The notes below the pieces were generated by a model, which worked only from the letters and a program-made list of their open reading frames with translations, was not told the origin of the DNA and ran no database searches. A stretch of DNA of 64,000 nucleotides from Rhypophila decipiens (taxonomy: Eukaryota; Ascomycota; Sordariomycetes; Sordariales; Naviculisporaceae): assembly GCA_033297075.1 (NCBI GenBank), contig MU858045.1, positions 1,054,001 to 1,118,000 on the forward strand, given 5' to 3'. This document shows, piece after piece, positions 33,872-46,457 of this stretch (positions are counted from its first letter, which is position 1; every line of letters starts with the position of its first letter). Position numbers and translations under genes: made by a program.

Positions 33872-35768
33872 TTACTTGGCAGCGCCCTTCAACTCCTCGT
33901 CGACCTCGATGGTCTGGACCTGGTCACTAGAGGAGCCAGCTTCTTCGTTCCTCTTCCTGAAGCGGCGACGGATCCTGTCATCGACTGTGCGGACAATGGC
34001 AAGGACGATGGCTGTCGTCAAGATGGCCAGGTTGATGCTGAAGCCGCGGAGGTAGAGCGGCTTGTCTTCGGATCGGAAGATTTGCGCGCCGTAGATACCG
34101 GCGATGTTGGCGCCCATGATGACCCTGCTGAGGGTTAGTCATCTGCTTTATACACGCATGCCTTGCTGCTGAAAGGGGGCAGTGAACTTACATAGCCATG
34201 GCAAGGGCACGGACTTCAGAGTCCTCGCAGGTGAGAGACAGCCAGGTGATGTTGAGCGGGTGAGAGAAGGTGCCAAACATCTGGGTCCAGATGACGCCAA
34301 AATACTTGACGCTCCGGCGGTCGTTGCTGTAAGGGCTAAAGGATCTGTTCATGATGTAGCCGACCAAATGGAAGAAGAGACCAGCAATGACTGTCTCGCC
34401 ACGAAGATTACTAAGGCAAAGAGTTAGCATTGAGTAGGAATGCCAGTAATTAATCGACAGTCCGAGACCGAAAGACTTACAAGTGATCCGAGACCCAGCT
34501 GAAGAAAAACGAGGTGGGAAGCTGAAGGAAGAGGCCGACAGAGGCCATGGCGTTGCTCCTGAGCTTGCCAAAGTCGAAGGAGGTGACGATGGATGGGGCA
34601 TAGGTATCAAAGGCGCGCTGAGGGCCGTTGTTGAGGAGCGAGATGAAGACGTGGATCCAGATGCGCCAGTTGGAGAACTAGAGTCTTGGTCAGAAAGAGG
34701 GTTCACGGCATCATATGGGGCCATATGGAGACTTACAGCTCTCTTGAAGGCACCAATGTCGATCTTTCTCTTCTTCTTTCCCTTGGCCGGGTCGTCGAGA
34801 AGGACACGGGTCTGCAGGATGTGAAGCTCGCGGTCGGTGAACCAGCTCTTGCCGGGCAAGAATGTGCTGCAGGGGTTGCGGAACGAGTCGGGAAGGCAGA
34901 AACCGAGAATGAAGCCGCAGAAGACGGTGAAAGCTCCCATGATGGCAAAGAGCCAGAACCAACCAGGCTTGCCGCCCACCTCCTCCATGGCGAGAATACC
35001 AGTGGCCAAGAGCTTGGAGGAAGCCTGGCCAAACTGGTTACCGAAGTAGAAGATCATGACACGCTTGGCCGTCTCACGGCGCGTGTACCATGTCGAGAGC
35101 GTCCACAGACCACCGGGAATAAAGCCCGACTCTGTGATGCCTAGTAGGAGGCGGGTAGCGATGAAGGAGCCGTAGCTGTTCATGAAGGCCTGGAAGGTGG
35201 CGACGGTGCCGAACAGGAAGAGCTGGAGGGTGAGCCACTTGCCAGGCCCGACACGGTAGAGGATCATGTTGGACGGGATCTCGAAGAGCACGATGCCCAG
35301 CGAGAGCATCTGCTGTCCGATGTTGAACTCGTTCTGTGTGATGCCGACATCCTCGAAGAGCGTGTCTGTGATGGCGTTGGAGATGTTGCCTCTGTCGAGT
35401 TCTGTCGAGCAGAGACGGCATTGTAAGTCATGGTCCGTATCGATGCCGTCAAGGGCCCGAGGAACTTACGCAGGCAGAAGAAGCCCAGTGTCAACAGGGG
35501 CATAATGATGAGGTCGAGCCTGTAGACACATCAGGTAAGCTTCAAGTCGAGGCAGTGCCAGCTTAGCCGATTGAGTGGAGGGTTATGACGACAGCATCCA
35601 GTTCGGCAAACTCGCCGACAGCCTGAGGTGCAGGAACACTTACTTGCGCTTCGCCCTCCTCTCTTCATCCTTGGTCCAGTCAACCCGCAGGTTGAGGGCC
35701 CGCTCATCATCTGCCGGAGCGGGGAGGTACTTCTCCGGGTCCGTATACTTGACGTCGGGAGAAGCCAT
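33872..35768 (-). CDS. MFS transporter, ACS/Dal5-like family, 502 aa
   Basis: Six exons on the minus strand: 35768..35644, 35520..35471, 35401..34737, 34677..34481, 34410..34192, 34124..33872; all introns GT-AG with matching phases, the second exon only 50 nt. The N-terminal hydrophilic tail (DPEKYLPAPADDERALN) and LDRGNISNAI-like TM1 loop place it in the anion:cation symporter group that carries allantoate, nicotinate, pantothenate or similar organic anions. Motifs: FEIPSNMILYRVGPGKW, LLLGITESGFIPGG, WYTRRETAKR, WFTDRELHIL. Twelve helices; C-terminal tail acidic. Substrate unknown. The promoter region has a TATAAG on the minus strand near 35951. Convergent with the rhodopsin-like gene, 281 nt apart. 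Confidence 0.93.
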
Positions 35769-38117
35769 TGTGACTGGCTACCACTGGGGTGGTATTCTCA
35801 AGTAAAGTTTTGGATCTAGAGCTCTATCTCTGGCCAGAAAGTTTCACCAGACAGAAGGATGAAGATGAGACGAGTCCGACTGAAGAGCTCTTGGATTGAC
35901 ACCTCGTCCTGTATCTCATTATCTCTTCCCAACGGGATATCCCTCTCTTCTTATAAGCTCCCATTCCCCCAGGCCCAAGAGAGCCAAGATAGGGCCAAGA
36001 TCTTGTCTCCCAAGCCCGAAAGCCCATCATGAGCGTTGCGTTGCGATTCGAGTCAATACCAAGAGCGGGCTTGACAAGCACATGGGATGGGCCATGGGGG
36101 AAAGGAAGCGGCAAGACGTGAGCGCTGGGAAACAAACGAAAAAGAGGAGACCTGGAATCCGAGCAGTCGAGAACCGCAACATCTTTCTTCTCGGCGTGAT
36201 GATGAAATAGACCAAGTCGAGCACGCAATCCAGATATAAGCTTCGGTGATACGTTGGGTACCCTGGCAAGGCCGACTTGGCGCATGCGGCCTCATCCGCA
36301 ACTGCCCCCAAGCCGTGGTAAACTTGCTCTAGCTGACGCCACAAGTCGAGCACGTTGGATATATCGACGTCCGTCTAAAATACTCTGCCCCCAATCTGAT
36401 TTTTCTGTGAACAAAGGTCAGTTGGAACGAGTGACGGGTGAGAGGGCCATCATGTTGACTCCAGGCACAGCCAGACCTACACTTGAAGATTTCACATCAT
36501 AAATCCATCACCTGCATAGGGAATAGACCCTGCAGGGTATTCTGTGGGGGTTATTTTCCAAATTCCGTATCTTGACTGCATCTAGTGTCTGAGTAGGTAT
36601 CCGTAGACGGTTTCCTCGACGAATCATTCGGGCCATTCCGCCGGAAGCTGAATGAATATTAGCGTACTAAAATCCGGCACTTTTATGCTAGCTTCCGAGC
36701 CAAAACTCCGTTTCATAGACCGTTCGAGACTCTTTGTTTGCTTGTTTCTTCGTTACATCTCTGATGGTGGGCGCGCCACTCTCCATGAGGCTTTAAGGGT
36801 CTTCGCCGGCGCGCTCGGGATTCCAATGCGCCGGCAGCTGTCTTGCCATCGTGTCTTGGCTGCAGGGTCATAGTGACGGATGCAACTTCATATCCCTCGC
36901 CATGGGACGACCGCGGGCGACACTTGAGCCGCTGGGCAACAAGCTTGAGGGTACGGGTAGCAGTCACTGGCACACTGTTGGGCGAGACTCGCGTGGAGCG
37001 GCGTAGTGGTATGCCTGCTTTGGGCCAATTACTCGTTTGGGTTAGCAGAGGGACATGTTCCCACGAGATGAGGTCGTGGCAGCTGCAACATAGCGGTAAG
37101 TGTCGAGCAAGGAGAATGAGTGAGGTGCGCAAGAAAGGATTCATTGTCAGTCCTTATTGTCTTGGCAGATCAGCCTCTTCGCTTAACTGGCCATTGTGCG
37201 GCCAGTTGGTGGGCGAATCCTCAAAGAAAAACTGTGGTTTGTGAATGACGAATTTCTGGCCAAGAATTCGTGTATCCGTTCATGACTGCTTTTGTGTCGT
37301 TGCTCAAAGATGTTGTCTCAGGACAGGATATCCATGTGGCGCACAACCAAGATCTACACTGTATTATTATCAGCACAACAAGATCGCCAACATGAGCATT
37401 TCTCCAAGTTAGTTCATCGCCACCAAGCGTGGATCATCTGAATGTGGACCATCACTCACAAAACGGTTTCAATTCTCTCGGTGCCGGTAACTCGGTATCG
37501 TATATGGAGCATACATAGGGCGTACATACTTGCTTATGCATACTCCACAGCTAAATGAGACCTAATTCCGACGGAAGCTGCACAGTTAATCTGCCCAATA
37601 TGAATCCCGTGAGATCCCAGACCCGTTGACTCGAACATCTACCTTGGCTTCGTGGTCCAGCTCAGCCCTGAACAAGACAAACGTAACAAATACTGGGCTC
37701 CCCAGCTCACTTTCACAGGCCATGATGAAAGAAATGGAAAAATCTCGAGGAGAGCTGAGAGCCTCCTGCTTGATTCCGTGGGGTTGATTGCATGTGGTTA
37801 GACTGCGAGCACGTGCTTGCCCATTGCCAGGCACGTTTCTCTTGGCTATAACTTGGCCTGTACGTACTGTGCTTTCTTTCTTTTTAGCTTTATTCGGTCC
37901 TGACAGGTTCACTTCTCAGAAACCAGTGACGAACTTGATGAGCCCAATTTCAAACACTTGCCGTTCACTGGCACATGTGGAACAGCGAAAGGGCAGTGAA
38001 TACACGAGCCATATGGTTCAACAAGAACATGATTGGATTAAAAATTATAAACAGAGATGATGATTTGACACAGGGGCCAGTCCCTATAATTAGGTACGCA
38101 CTAATAATAGGTTATTT
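35769..38117. other. long gene-free interval
   Basis: About 2.3 kb. Several medium open frames on both strands, none with family features. It lies between the start of the MFS gene and the stop of the repeat protein. No feature is supported. Confidence 0.5.
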
Positions 38118-40995
38118 TTACTGCTTCTTCGGACCAACAAACTCCTTCAAAATTGCGTGCACGAGGTCCGCAACCGTTGCCACGAGCTAGATGCATTTTG
38201 GTCAGCAATCGCGTCCTGGCAAGAACATGCTCGGATGGTCAGAAATGAGTCAAACTCACAGGTGTTGCATCGTCAATCAGCTCTGATGTCTGGCCCACAA
38301 ACTTGGGCGTCAACAAGGAACCTGCGTTGGCAAGCAGCCCGATGACCAGCTTGATGCTCTGGGGGCTGAGCAGTGGCAGCACTTGATCAAGGATACCCTT
38401 CAGGTCAATCTCCTTGATAGCACCCAGGAGCGGCTTGAGCGCCTCGACAATACCAGACAGGTCAATTCCTTCAAGTTCTTTCAGCAGCGGCTCGATAATG
38501 TCAAACAGACCCTCAATGTCAACACGCTCCAAGGTGGCAATGAACGGCACTGCCCCGCCGATGAGTGTTCGGGTTTGGTTCACAAACTTTGCATCGAGAA
38601 GATGCTCGACGTTGCCCAGCAGGCCAAGAATGCCCTTGATACTGTCTGTCGTTAACAAGGGGGCAACGGCGGCAAGGAGACTTTCTAGGTCCAACTGGCC
38701 AACCAGGTCCAATATGGGCGTCAGTTTGCCCACCAGTTTTGGCAAATCAATCTTGGCGAGTTGGCCAAGCAATGGCTCGACTTGTCCCAGGAGAGGAGGT
38801 AGCTTGCTGAGCAAAGCACCTAGATCGACCTCACCAAGCGACTCTACCAACGGCGAGACGTCGTCAATCAACTTGGCTAGGTCGATCTTGCCGAACGCAT
38901 TCAGAAGAGGCATGAGCTTGTTGATGAGACCAGCCAGATCAACGCGCCCGACAAGATCTAGGAGTGGTCCAAGTTGGTGAATCAGCTTGGAGACGTCGAC
39001 ATCACCAAGTGCGCCTACCAGAGGGACGGCATCACCGATTAGAGTCTGCGTCTGATTGACAAACCGGGCCGTGAGCAGATTCTCGGCGTTGCCCAGCAGC
39101 CCGACGATACCGCCGATGGAGTCTTTTGTCAAAAGGGGCGCAACGGCACCCAACAAGGCCGGTAGGTCAATCTTGGAGAGACTGCCGAGCAATGGGCCAA
39201 CCTGGACGAGCAGCTCATCGAGATCAAGATCCTTGAGGCCATCAAGCAGCGGACCGGCAGTCCGGATAACTTGGACAAGAGAGTTTGTGTTTTCCTTGTT
39301 GAGCAGCAAGCCGGCATTGCCTAGGAGAGCCACCAGTCCTTGGACAGTCTTGGGGGCAAGCAATGGGGAGAGGGCATTGAGCAAGCCGTCAAGATCGAGT
39401 TTGGATAGTTTGGCGAGCAAAGGGCCTATTTGGGCAAGGAGAGCATCTAGGTCAAGGTCTTTGAGCCCATCGAGGAGCGGAGCCGCGGTCTTGATAACGG
39501 CGACTAGGGAGTTGGTGTTTTCCTTGTTCAAAAGAGTCGCGGCGTTGGTAAGCAGGGTTGTTAGAATATCGATCGTCCGTTTGCTGAGCAGCGGAGCAAT
39601 TGACTGGAGGATGCCATCGAGATCCACTTTGCCCAAGGTTCCGATAAGGGGACCCAGTTGTTGCAGAAGCGGTTCTAGGTCGAGGTCGCCGAAGCTGTCG
39701 AGAAGTGGTCCGGCACTCTTGATGAGATTGACCAGGCTGTTGGTGTTCTCCTTGTTAAGGAGCGTTGATGCGTTGGTGAGAAGCCTCAGTAGACCATTGA
39801 TGGACTCGTCGGTGAGTAGGGGCTTGACGGACTCGAGGAGTGAATCCAGATCGAGCTCGTTGAGCTTGTCGAGCAGCGGCCCGGCCTTCTGGAGCAGAGG
39901 ACCAGCAGCATCTAGAAGTTCGTCAAGGTCCAGCTCGCCGAGCTTTTCAAGAAGAGGACCAGCAGCCTTGAGGAGACCGCTGAGCTGCTTCACCGTGTCT
40001 TGGGTGAGGAGGGACTCGGCGTTCTTGAGCAGGCCTATGATTCCGTTGATTGAGTCCTTTGTGAGCAGAGGAGCAACCGCGTCGAGAACGCCGTCCAGAT
40101 CCAACTTGTTGAGCTTGTCGAGCAGAGGACCCGCTTTTTGGAGGAGAGGCCCAACAGCATCGAACAGCTCATCAAGGTAGAGCTCTCCAAGTTTGGTGAG
40201 AAGCGGGCCTGCTGCCTTGAGGAGACCGCCGAGCTCCTGAACAGTATCCTCTGTAAGAAGCGCACCGGCGTTGTCTAGGAGCTTGACAATATTATCAATC
40301 TTTTCCTTGGTGAGAAGCGGAGCCAAGGCCGTGAGGATCCCGTCGAGGTCGATATCTCCAATCTTGTCGAGTAACGGGCCGACTTTGGCCAAAAGGGCTT
40401 CCAGATCAAGCTTCGCGAGGGTGTCAACCAACGGAGCGGCCTTGGCCAGGAGACTCTGCACCAGGCGTGGGACGGGAGGCTTCAGAGTCGCGTCCAGGTT
40501 GATTATGGCTCCGCTGAGGGCTTGTATGAACTCGGCTGTGAGGAGACCCTCCACGCCCTTGATCAAGCCACTGATGTTGCCGAGGTTCTTGAGAATGTTT
40601 CCCAAGCTGTCGATGATGTCTCCCAGATCTCCCATTCCGGGGATATCGCCAAGGAGGTCGCCGAGGAGTCCCTGGGCCGAGATGCCGCCATCATCATCGT
40701 TGCTGTCAGCAGAACTGGAACCAGCTCTGGAGCCGGGGCCTGGGCTCGTTTGTGTGCCGTTTTGTCTCTTGAACTTGAGATGGGGAACCGTCCGTATGCG
40801 CTGTGCCTTTAAGAGACCGGTGAGTTCCGTCAGGACATCTGTGAGGTCTGATTTGGGGACGATGGCCAAGTTGTGTCTTTCGAGAAGGGCAACAAGCTCG
40901 GCTGAGGAGAGGGAATCCGCACGTGGTATCCCAGTGAAGCCATTCGCCAAGGTTGTGGGAGCCAATGTCCCAATGAGAATATGTGACAATCTCAT
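38118..40995 (-). CDS. secreted leucine-rich amphipathic repeat-array protein, 934 aa
   Basis: Exons 40995..38260 and 38186..38118, one 73-nt phase-0 intron; product 934 aa. ATG 40995 opens with a signal peptide (LSHILIGTLAPTTLANG). A pro-region with a dibasic site KFKR at 74-77 precedes a flexible Ser/Gly/Asp linker. From about residue 110 the chain is repeats of a 76-83 residue unit, at least seven, pattern [LI]D[LI]D-x2-L-x3-x-PLL, then T-K-[DE]-S-I-x-G-[IL]-[IV]-x-LL-x-NA-x-x-LL, then KxAGPLL-x-x-L. No Cys or Trp was seen in the reading. It fits a long set of amphipathic helices, as in lipid-associated proteins; no known family is recognised. The DNA units are about 230-250 bp and similar but not identical, so copy number can change by recombination. 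Confidence 0.9.
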
Positions 40996-42091
40996 TGTCA
41001 ACAGAGCAGTGAGAAAACAAGATCAAGGGGCCAGGCAAGCTCGGACAAGCTCAAGGTAAGAAAGAACATGGATTCCCAATCGCTGGGCTGTAAAGATGGA
41101 ACTGGACAGGACCACCCCGACACGACATCTTTATGATAGCCGACGTCTCGATGGGCATGAAGCTGCTAGAGTACTACGTGCTATTCATCTGCTTGCAGTT
41201 TGACAGATCAGACCCTTCATGTTAGCTCGGGTGGAGGTCTTCCAAGGATAACACCCACATTACCCCAGAAAGCATCGGCACATGAGAAGCTGCAAGTTGG
41301 CCATATGTGACACTATCGAGAGCTTGTGTACTACCCCTGTTGGCAAGAGTTGGTCGTGGCCCGGGTCTTCCCCGCATTTAACCCATCGATCGTGGGCTTT
41401 GATGCCTTGCAGGATCTCGTACTCCTGGCAGCCGACCACACCTTTGCACTGCATTTCTTCACATGGAGGAGGAAGACAAGACTTTGCTGATCAGATCCCA
41501 TGACAATTGAACTAGTGTACAGTAAAAGGATTTGGTACACACCCCTCTCGAGAGTCCATCAGTGACGGGATTCACACAGGGTAGCTAGCGTCTACCCCGC
41601 TGTCGATCACTGAGGAGAAGTACCCATCGCCGAGGCTCGTTTCCGAAGTTAAAAGAGGCTTGACGATAGTTGCAACTTGACGATACAGTGGCGGCACAGT
41701 GCTTGACACGGAGAGTCTATTTCCGCGGTCGTGGGTTGGGGTAGGAGATGGTTCATATGCATATCGATATGCACCTCGCAAGCGATGGACTTATTGGGTA
41801 TGGGGAAATACACATTACTGCTACCCCTTCAAGGGGGGCAATGAGGTCAGTCAAGACGGAATATTCTTGCAAATGTCCATGGGAAGGACCATCCTCATTC
41901 CTAGGGTCACAGGGTGCTTTCTGAAGGTGTCGAATCTTGTAAGTTGTTGGCTTGGCAACCAGCAGGAGCAATACAAACAAACCTGTCGTCAAATCATGAG
42001 TCGAGTTTGCAGAGTGGGTATATAAGACCTTTCAGGTATTATCGGATTTAGGTAGACATGGTTCTACCCCTTGGTAAAAAGACCCTCCAGC
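40996..42091. other. intergenic, no gene seen
   Basis: About 1.1 kb with the promoter of the repeat protein and the 3' side of the CRAL-TRIO gene. Confidence 0.55.
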
Positions 42092-43423
42092 TCAGCTTGG
42101 CCCCTTGTAGTCCATTGCGACCTCGCCGTTCGGCCCAAGCAGACCAGAGCGATGGCATGGATTTCTGGCCCGCACATATGGATCTAACGCCCAGAAGCTC
42201 TGCTGCAGCTTCTTTGCCAGCTGAAGCCTTTCCTTGTCGTCCTCTGTGATCCCATGACCCGCTGCATTTCCGTTCATGAGTCCCTGATTATTCAACCCTT
42301 TAGCTGCCCATTCTATCGTAGCTCCCTCGAAACAGCGCACCAGGTCCTCCCTCTCGGCCTTCAGCCTCTCCCTGATTTGTCTATTCGACTCATTGTTATC
42401 CATCCTATGATTCTCGCCATCCGCAGGTGGATGATATTTGTACACCCAGTCATCTGTGCCTCCCAAAGACTTTTCTAGATTCTTGGGATCAATGTGCTCC
42501 GTCAGCCTTCCTGACGTCTTGTCCTTGCCGCCACCATTACCATTCGAAGTCGTAAACTGGATCTTGGCCGCGATGACAGGATCTAACCAGGGCTTGACCA
42601 CCCTCCAGATGCCCCAAAAGACCCAGGGAGCATTGTGGACGAGTACAACGCCCAGATACTCAGGGTACCTTGCTTCAAAGGCCAGGACAAGAAACTTGAC
42701 AACGTGAAAGTCCATGTTCTTGAGGCCAAAGCCTGTGAGATCAAAGATCAGACATGCCTTCTCGCCCGCCCCGCTAGAGTGTTGGGAGCGGAGGATACTC
42801 CGCATCGTCTCAATATTGTGCAAGACAAAGCGCTCCATGCTTTCGGGGCTCTGAGCATCCGGGTGATGGAGCCTGACCCTGACGACGAAAACGGGTCTAC
42901 CGGATTTGTCGGCTCCCCGGATGAAGGCCTTGCCGCTTTGATACTGAGCCACCAGGTTTTTGTCAAGTTGACTTTCGCCCGTACCGGCTGAATAGTGTTG
43001 ACGGCTGAGTAACTCGCCCCGGGCCACAATCTCATCAAGCCCTTGCTCATGGCGCCACTTCAGCGTGGAGAGCAGCATGCCAAGGGCGTCGTCGACATCC
43101 CATTTCCGGGCTCGCAGGAACCGGAGGACCATCACGTCTGGATGTTCAGCCTGGAAGAAGTTCCATAGTAGCTCTCGGAAGATGGTGGGCGTTATTGGGG
43201 ATACAGCACCGCTGTTGCCAGCTGCGTTGGGACGGTGAAGATTCGGTTGAGGCTGGAGATGGTCCTGACGGTGCGAGGCAGTGTGGTCTGGTGGGAGGTG
43301 GTGAGAAGAGGAGTCAGGAATGTCTTGGCCACAAAGCCGAAGGAGATGGATCCATGTTTCTTGAAGCTTTGCAGTTTCGAAAGGGGTGAGGGACCCTAGG
43401 TGGCCTGTTACTTTGCTGGCCAT
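42092..43423 (-). CDS. CRAL-TRIO (Sec14-like) lipid-binding protein, 443 aa
   Basis: Single exon. Low-complexity His/Pro-rich stretch at about 40-75. Then the CRAL-TRIO N-terminal helical part (ELLWNFFQAEHPDVMVLRFL, ARKWDVDDALGML) and the lipid pocket domain: VARGELLSRQHYSAG region, SGRPVFVVRVRLHHP, EKACLIFDLTGFGLKNMD, EARYPEYLGVVLVHNAPWVF, WLDPVIAAKIQFT, IDPKNLEKSLGG. These are hallmarks of yeast Sec14/Csr1/Pdr16-type phosphatidylinositol transfer proteins. The C-terminal about 100 residues are charged helix and end MDYKGPS. No signal or span, so cytosolic and peripheral to membranes. Whether it carries phosphatidylinositol cannot be shown here. Confidence 0.92.
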   Translation of the reverse strand: MASKVTGHLGSLTPFETAKLQETWIHLLRLCGQDIPDSSSHHLPPDHTASHRQDHLQPQPNLHRPNAAGNSGAVSPITPTIFRELLWNFFQAEHPDVMVLRFLRARKWDVDDALGMLLSTLKWRHEQGLDEIVARGELLSRQHYSAGTGESQLDKNLVAQYQSGKAFIRGADKSGRPVFVVRVRLHHPDAQSPESMERFVLHNIETMRSILRSQHSSGAGEKACLIFDLTGFGLKNMDFHVVKFLVLAFEARYPEYLGVVLVHNAPWVFWGIWRVVKPWLDPVIAAKIQFTTSNGNGGGKDKTSGRLTEHIDPKNLEKSLGGTDDWVYKYHPPADGENHRMDNNESNRQIRERLKAEREDLVRCFEGATIEWAAKGLNNQGLMNGNAAGHGITEDDKERLQLAKKLQQSFWALDPYVRARNPCHRSGLLGPNGEVAMDYKGPS

Positions 43424-44234
43424 GTTGATAGATTTAGGGCGAAGCTGGCAGTGGCGACCCTTCAGCTACTTTTGGTAATAGTGACCAGACGACACCTCGA
43501 CTTGGAACATAACTGTTGTCCCGCGCCAAGTTCACCACTGCACAGGAGACTTGCTTATCATTTTGGTGTGCAGAGTCCTGGATGTATTCAAGTAGAAAGT
43601 GAGTGAGTGAGAACGGATACCTCGGGACCCTTCCAATAACGGAGGGAGGTTGGGGGACGAATGCTGGGCGCTGTCATAGGGGGCCTAGCCGCTGCACCCC
43701 GCACCCCTGATTATCCCAGAATGCCGGGGTCGAGCTTACTAGGATTTCGTCAATGTCTTGTTGACAGCTTTGGAGGGCAACATGAAGGAGCGGCAGTGCC
43801 TCCAAGTAAGAGTAGTCGGGCAAAGGAGGAGTATTGGGCCCTTTAAGGAGGAAAATCAAAGAGGCACAGTTTTGTACTTCCTCTAGGTTGAGTATCAGGA
43901 TTCAGCTGAGGTCCAGCATGGCTCATCTGACAGGTGTCATTTTCCCACTGGCAATAGCGGCGCCACATGTCCTCTCTTATCCAGGGGTATGTACACTACG
44001 CCTCACTCAGCCCAGATTCTGTAGGAAGGAACCTGTAGACCGTCTCGCAACATTTGACGTACCGAATAGTGCCCGCCTTCCATCTGCTATCCCAATTGTT
44101 AGTTTTGGATCAAAGGAGAGGTTCGAGACGCTCAGCATTGTTAGCAGCCAGAATAAAGAGGCTCTTTATTAATTATTATCTATCTGTTCTAAAACTATGT
44201 CTTTAATTCTATACGCAACAAGTACAAATGCGTT
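43424..44234. other. intergenic, no gene seen
   Basis: About 810 bases between the CRAL-TRIO start and the lipase/esterase stop; no gene supported. Confidence 0.55.
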
Positions 44235-45527
44235 CTATAAAGTCTTGAGAGGGGTCGAAATTAATCCCATGCGCCTGAAAAAAGCTCCTGCCTCCGTGAC
44301 CGCCTCAGCAGCTTCTTTCTCGAACCCAATCTTGTCCCCTATGAGCACAATATCATGCGGACAGTACTTTGCAATTTCCAAATGCACCTTCTTCCAGCCA
44401 GCTACTTCCTTTATAAGCCTTGCAAACTCTCGCACGTCATCGACCAAAACCTCGCACTCTCCCGCGTGGATAAACAACGGAATGTCATCTGCGTCCTCTT
44501 TCCTCCCAGTCCCTTCCACACTGTGGCCTGGACGAGCCAGCCTGAATGGATCATGTAACGGGGACATGTACGGTCCTCGAGCATCGACTTTTACCCCAGT
44601 CCCAGAGGCTCCTAGGACGCAGCCTGCTCCCCACCTTGCAAACTCTGTGCAGATATAATCCGTCTCGTAATGCGGCGACATCTTGACGTCGAGAGTCAGA
44701 TCCGTCGCCGCGTGGATATCTACCCAGGGCGACCAGAGTGCGATGCCGCCAGGCGGAGGGATCCCGAGTTCGGTGCCATATTCGGATATGTACCTCGCCA
44801 GCGCAAGCACAATGTTACCACCTGCCGAGTCTCCAGAGAGGATGATCTGCTTGGCCGGGATCTTTTTCGTTAAAACGAGATCTAAGTATGCAGTGAGAGC
44901 ATCCTGAACAGGCGCTGGAAAGTGGTTTTGCTGAGAGGGGCAGCTAGACAGTCGGTATTGTGGTGTTGAAACGTGAGTCACGCCCATGTGCTTGAGGAAG
45001 TTCTTTGCGAGGAAGCCCGTGTCTTCGTCACGGCCATTTCCAAGGGTGAAGCCACCGCCGTGTATGTGCAGTGCTATTGTGATATCAGGCGTTGCTGAAG
45101 GGAGGCCAGGCGTCCATGTCGTCCCGATTATGGCCGGTTTGACCACAGGGCTCATATCAGTTTCATCGGGGCATCGAAGAGGACCTTTGTAGAGACTGGA
45201 CGGCCCCGGATTGATCATCTCAAATCTGCTTCGTTCTCTGCCCGGCTTGAGATGCAGTCGGTCTGCCGTCTTGAGGATTGACATGTACAGGAGGACCATT
45301 TTGACTAGACGCATGCGGATTGCTTGGTTGAGGTTCCATTTTGGGGATGGGCGTGCAAAAGGGAAAAGGACGAGGAGCAAGATGTCGACCGTAAAGTTGG
45401 TGAGAAGGAACGGCGTTATCAACAGGGCGTGAGCCCAGTCAAGGAAGGTCTGCACGCGCCGTGGGAGTGTCGTTGCAGGTTTGTATTGCAGGGGAGTAGA
45501 AAGGGCAAGCTTTGATATTGCTGCCAT
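44235..45527 (-). CDS. HSL-type alpha/beta hydrolase (lipase/esterase), 430 aa
   Basis: Single exon from ATG 45527 (MAAISKLALS). An upstream stretch is in frame but has no ATG. A hydrophobic N-terminal anchor lies at about 25-60 (ALLITPFLLTNFTVDILLLVLF). Catalytic parts: oxyanion HGGGF, nucleophile GDSAGG (Ser), acid in LFIHAGECEVLVDD, and His in YCPHDIVLIG. Domain order and HGGG/GDSAG put it in the hormone-sensitive-lipase family, which hydrolyses esters of lipids or sterols. The anchor suggests ER or lipid-droplet surface. The Ser, the putative acid and the His are all present. A GTAAGT-like stretch just upstream of the start could mark a 5' UTR intron. Confidence 0.9.
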   Translation of the reverse strand: MAAISKLALSTPLQYKPATTLPRRVQTFLDWAHALLITPFLLTNFTVDILLLVLFPFARPSPKWNLNQAIRMRLVKMVLLYMSILKTADRLHLKPGRERSRFEMINPGPSSLYKGPLRCPDETDMSPVVKPAIIGTTWTPGLPSATPDITIALHIHGGGFTLGNGRDEDTGFLAKNFLKHMGVTHVSTPQYRLSSCPSQQNHFPAPVQDALTAYLDLVLTKKIPAKQIILSGDSAGGNIVLALARYISEYGTELGIPPPGGIALWSPWVDIHAATDLTLDVKMSPHYETDYICTEFARWGAGCVLGASGTGVKVDARGPYMSPLHDPFRLARPGHSVEGTGRKEDADDIPLFIHAGECEVLVDDVREFARLIKEVAGWKKVHLEIAKYCPHDIVLIGDKIGFEKEAAEAVTEAGAFFRRMGLISTPLKTL

Positions 45528-46457
45528 GGCCGCGATGTATGTGAGGTATCCGTATATGTAGTGGTAATTCAAAGCCACTTACGATAACGACCTGGGCCGG
45601 CGAGTGTTTATTTATTTAGATTAAACGTGGTATTTCGGCTGACAAATTTTACAGATGTTAGATTTGCTGGGATTGCTATCCGTACCTACAGTACAACATT
45701 GACTTATCACTTATCAGGGGTATTTAGTGTCTTGGCGGAATGACCTAAATCCGCCCCTAACTCCGTCATCTTCCGTGATGTGGATTTTAACTGCCCCTGA
45801 CTGCAGTCCACTGTGGTCTGTCAACAAGACTGGCACAGCAACGGGCAGTTAACATCGGGTGAAAGTTTCGGAGAGCAAAATATACAGAAAAGAGACTACC
45901 GACGACGCATATCATGTCTTGGGAATCAACAACGCATGAACTGCTACAGCATAAGCGCTCCACGTCGCGACTCCCATAACATTACACCCAGTCCCTATTG
46001 CGGGCATCCACGAGGATATGATTTGGATCACAAGATCAGCAGCAACAATCACCATCAAGACCTCGGCTTGTTCTCAGTTGGAGACTGACAAACTAGTCCT
46101 GACATAGTAAGACATGGCGATCAACACCAATAGGAGTCGCGGAGACGAGGTTCCCCGCATATGCTCGAGATCTGGTACTGCATTGAGATATATCCAGATC
46201 CAGATCCATGGCAGATGGCGGGGATAAAAGTGTTTGACGACGTCACAAGCTCTTATGGTCCTAATCACTAGTGCACCGTCCGAAGAAGCTATTTCTGGGT
46301 CTTGGTATTCAGAATAGGATGGGCCTGAGCTGTGAATCTGCAATCTGAATCGTATAGCTACATTGTGCTTTGCTCCTTCGAAAGCTTTAACGTGAAGTGT
46401 CCCGAAAACCACCTCATCATGGCAGGATATTAAGGTATACCATTGTCCAACATCAGC
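45528..46457. other. intergenic, no gene seen
   Basis: About 930 bases between two divergent genes; promoter space. Confidence 0.55.

Noticed and set aside
36713..37244. Overlapping frames on both strands
   Set aside because: Two antisense frames without family resemblance or conserved motifs; shadows of GC-rich DNA.
38383..40812. Long plus-strand frames opposite the repeat protein
   Set aside because: They mirror the leucine-rich coding strand (Ser/Arg-rich translations) and are codon-bias shadows.
41331..41540. Small minus-strand frame near 41.4 kb
   Set aside because: No start context, no motifs, overlapped by another frame.
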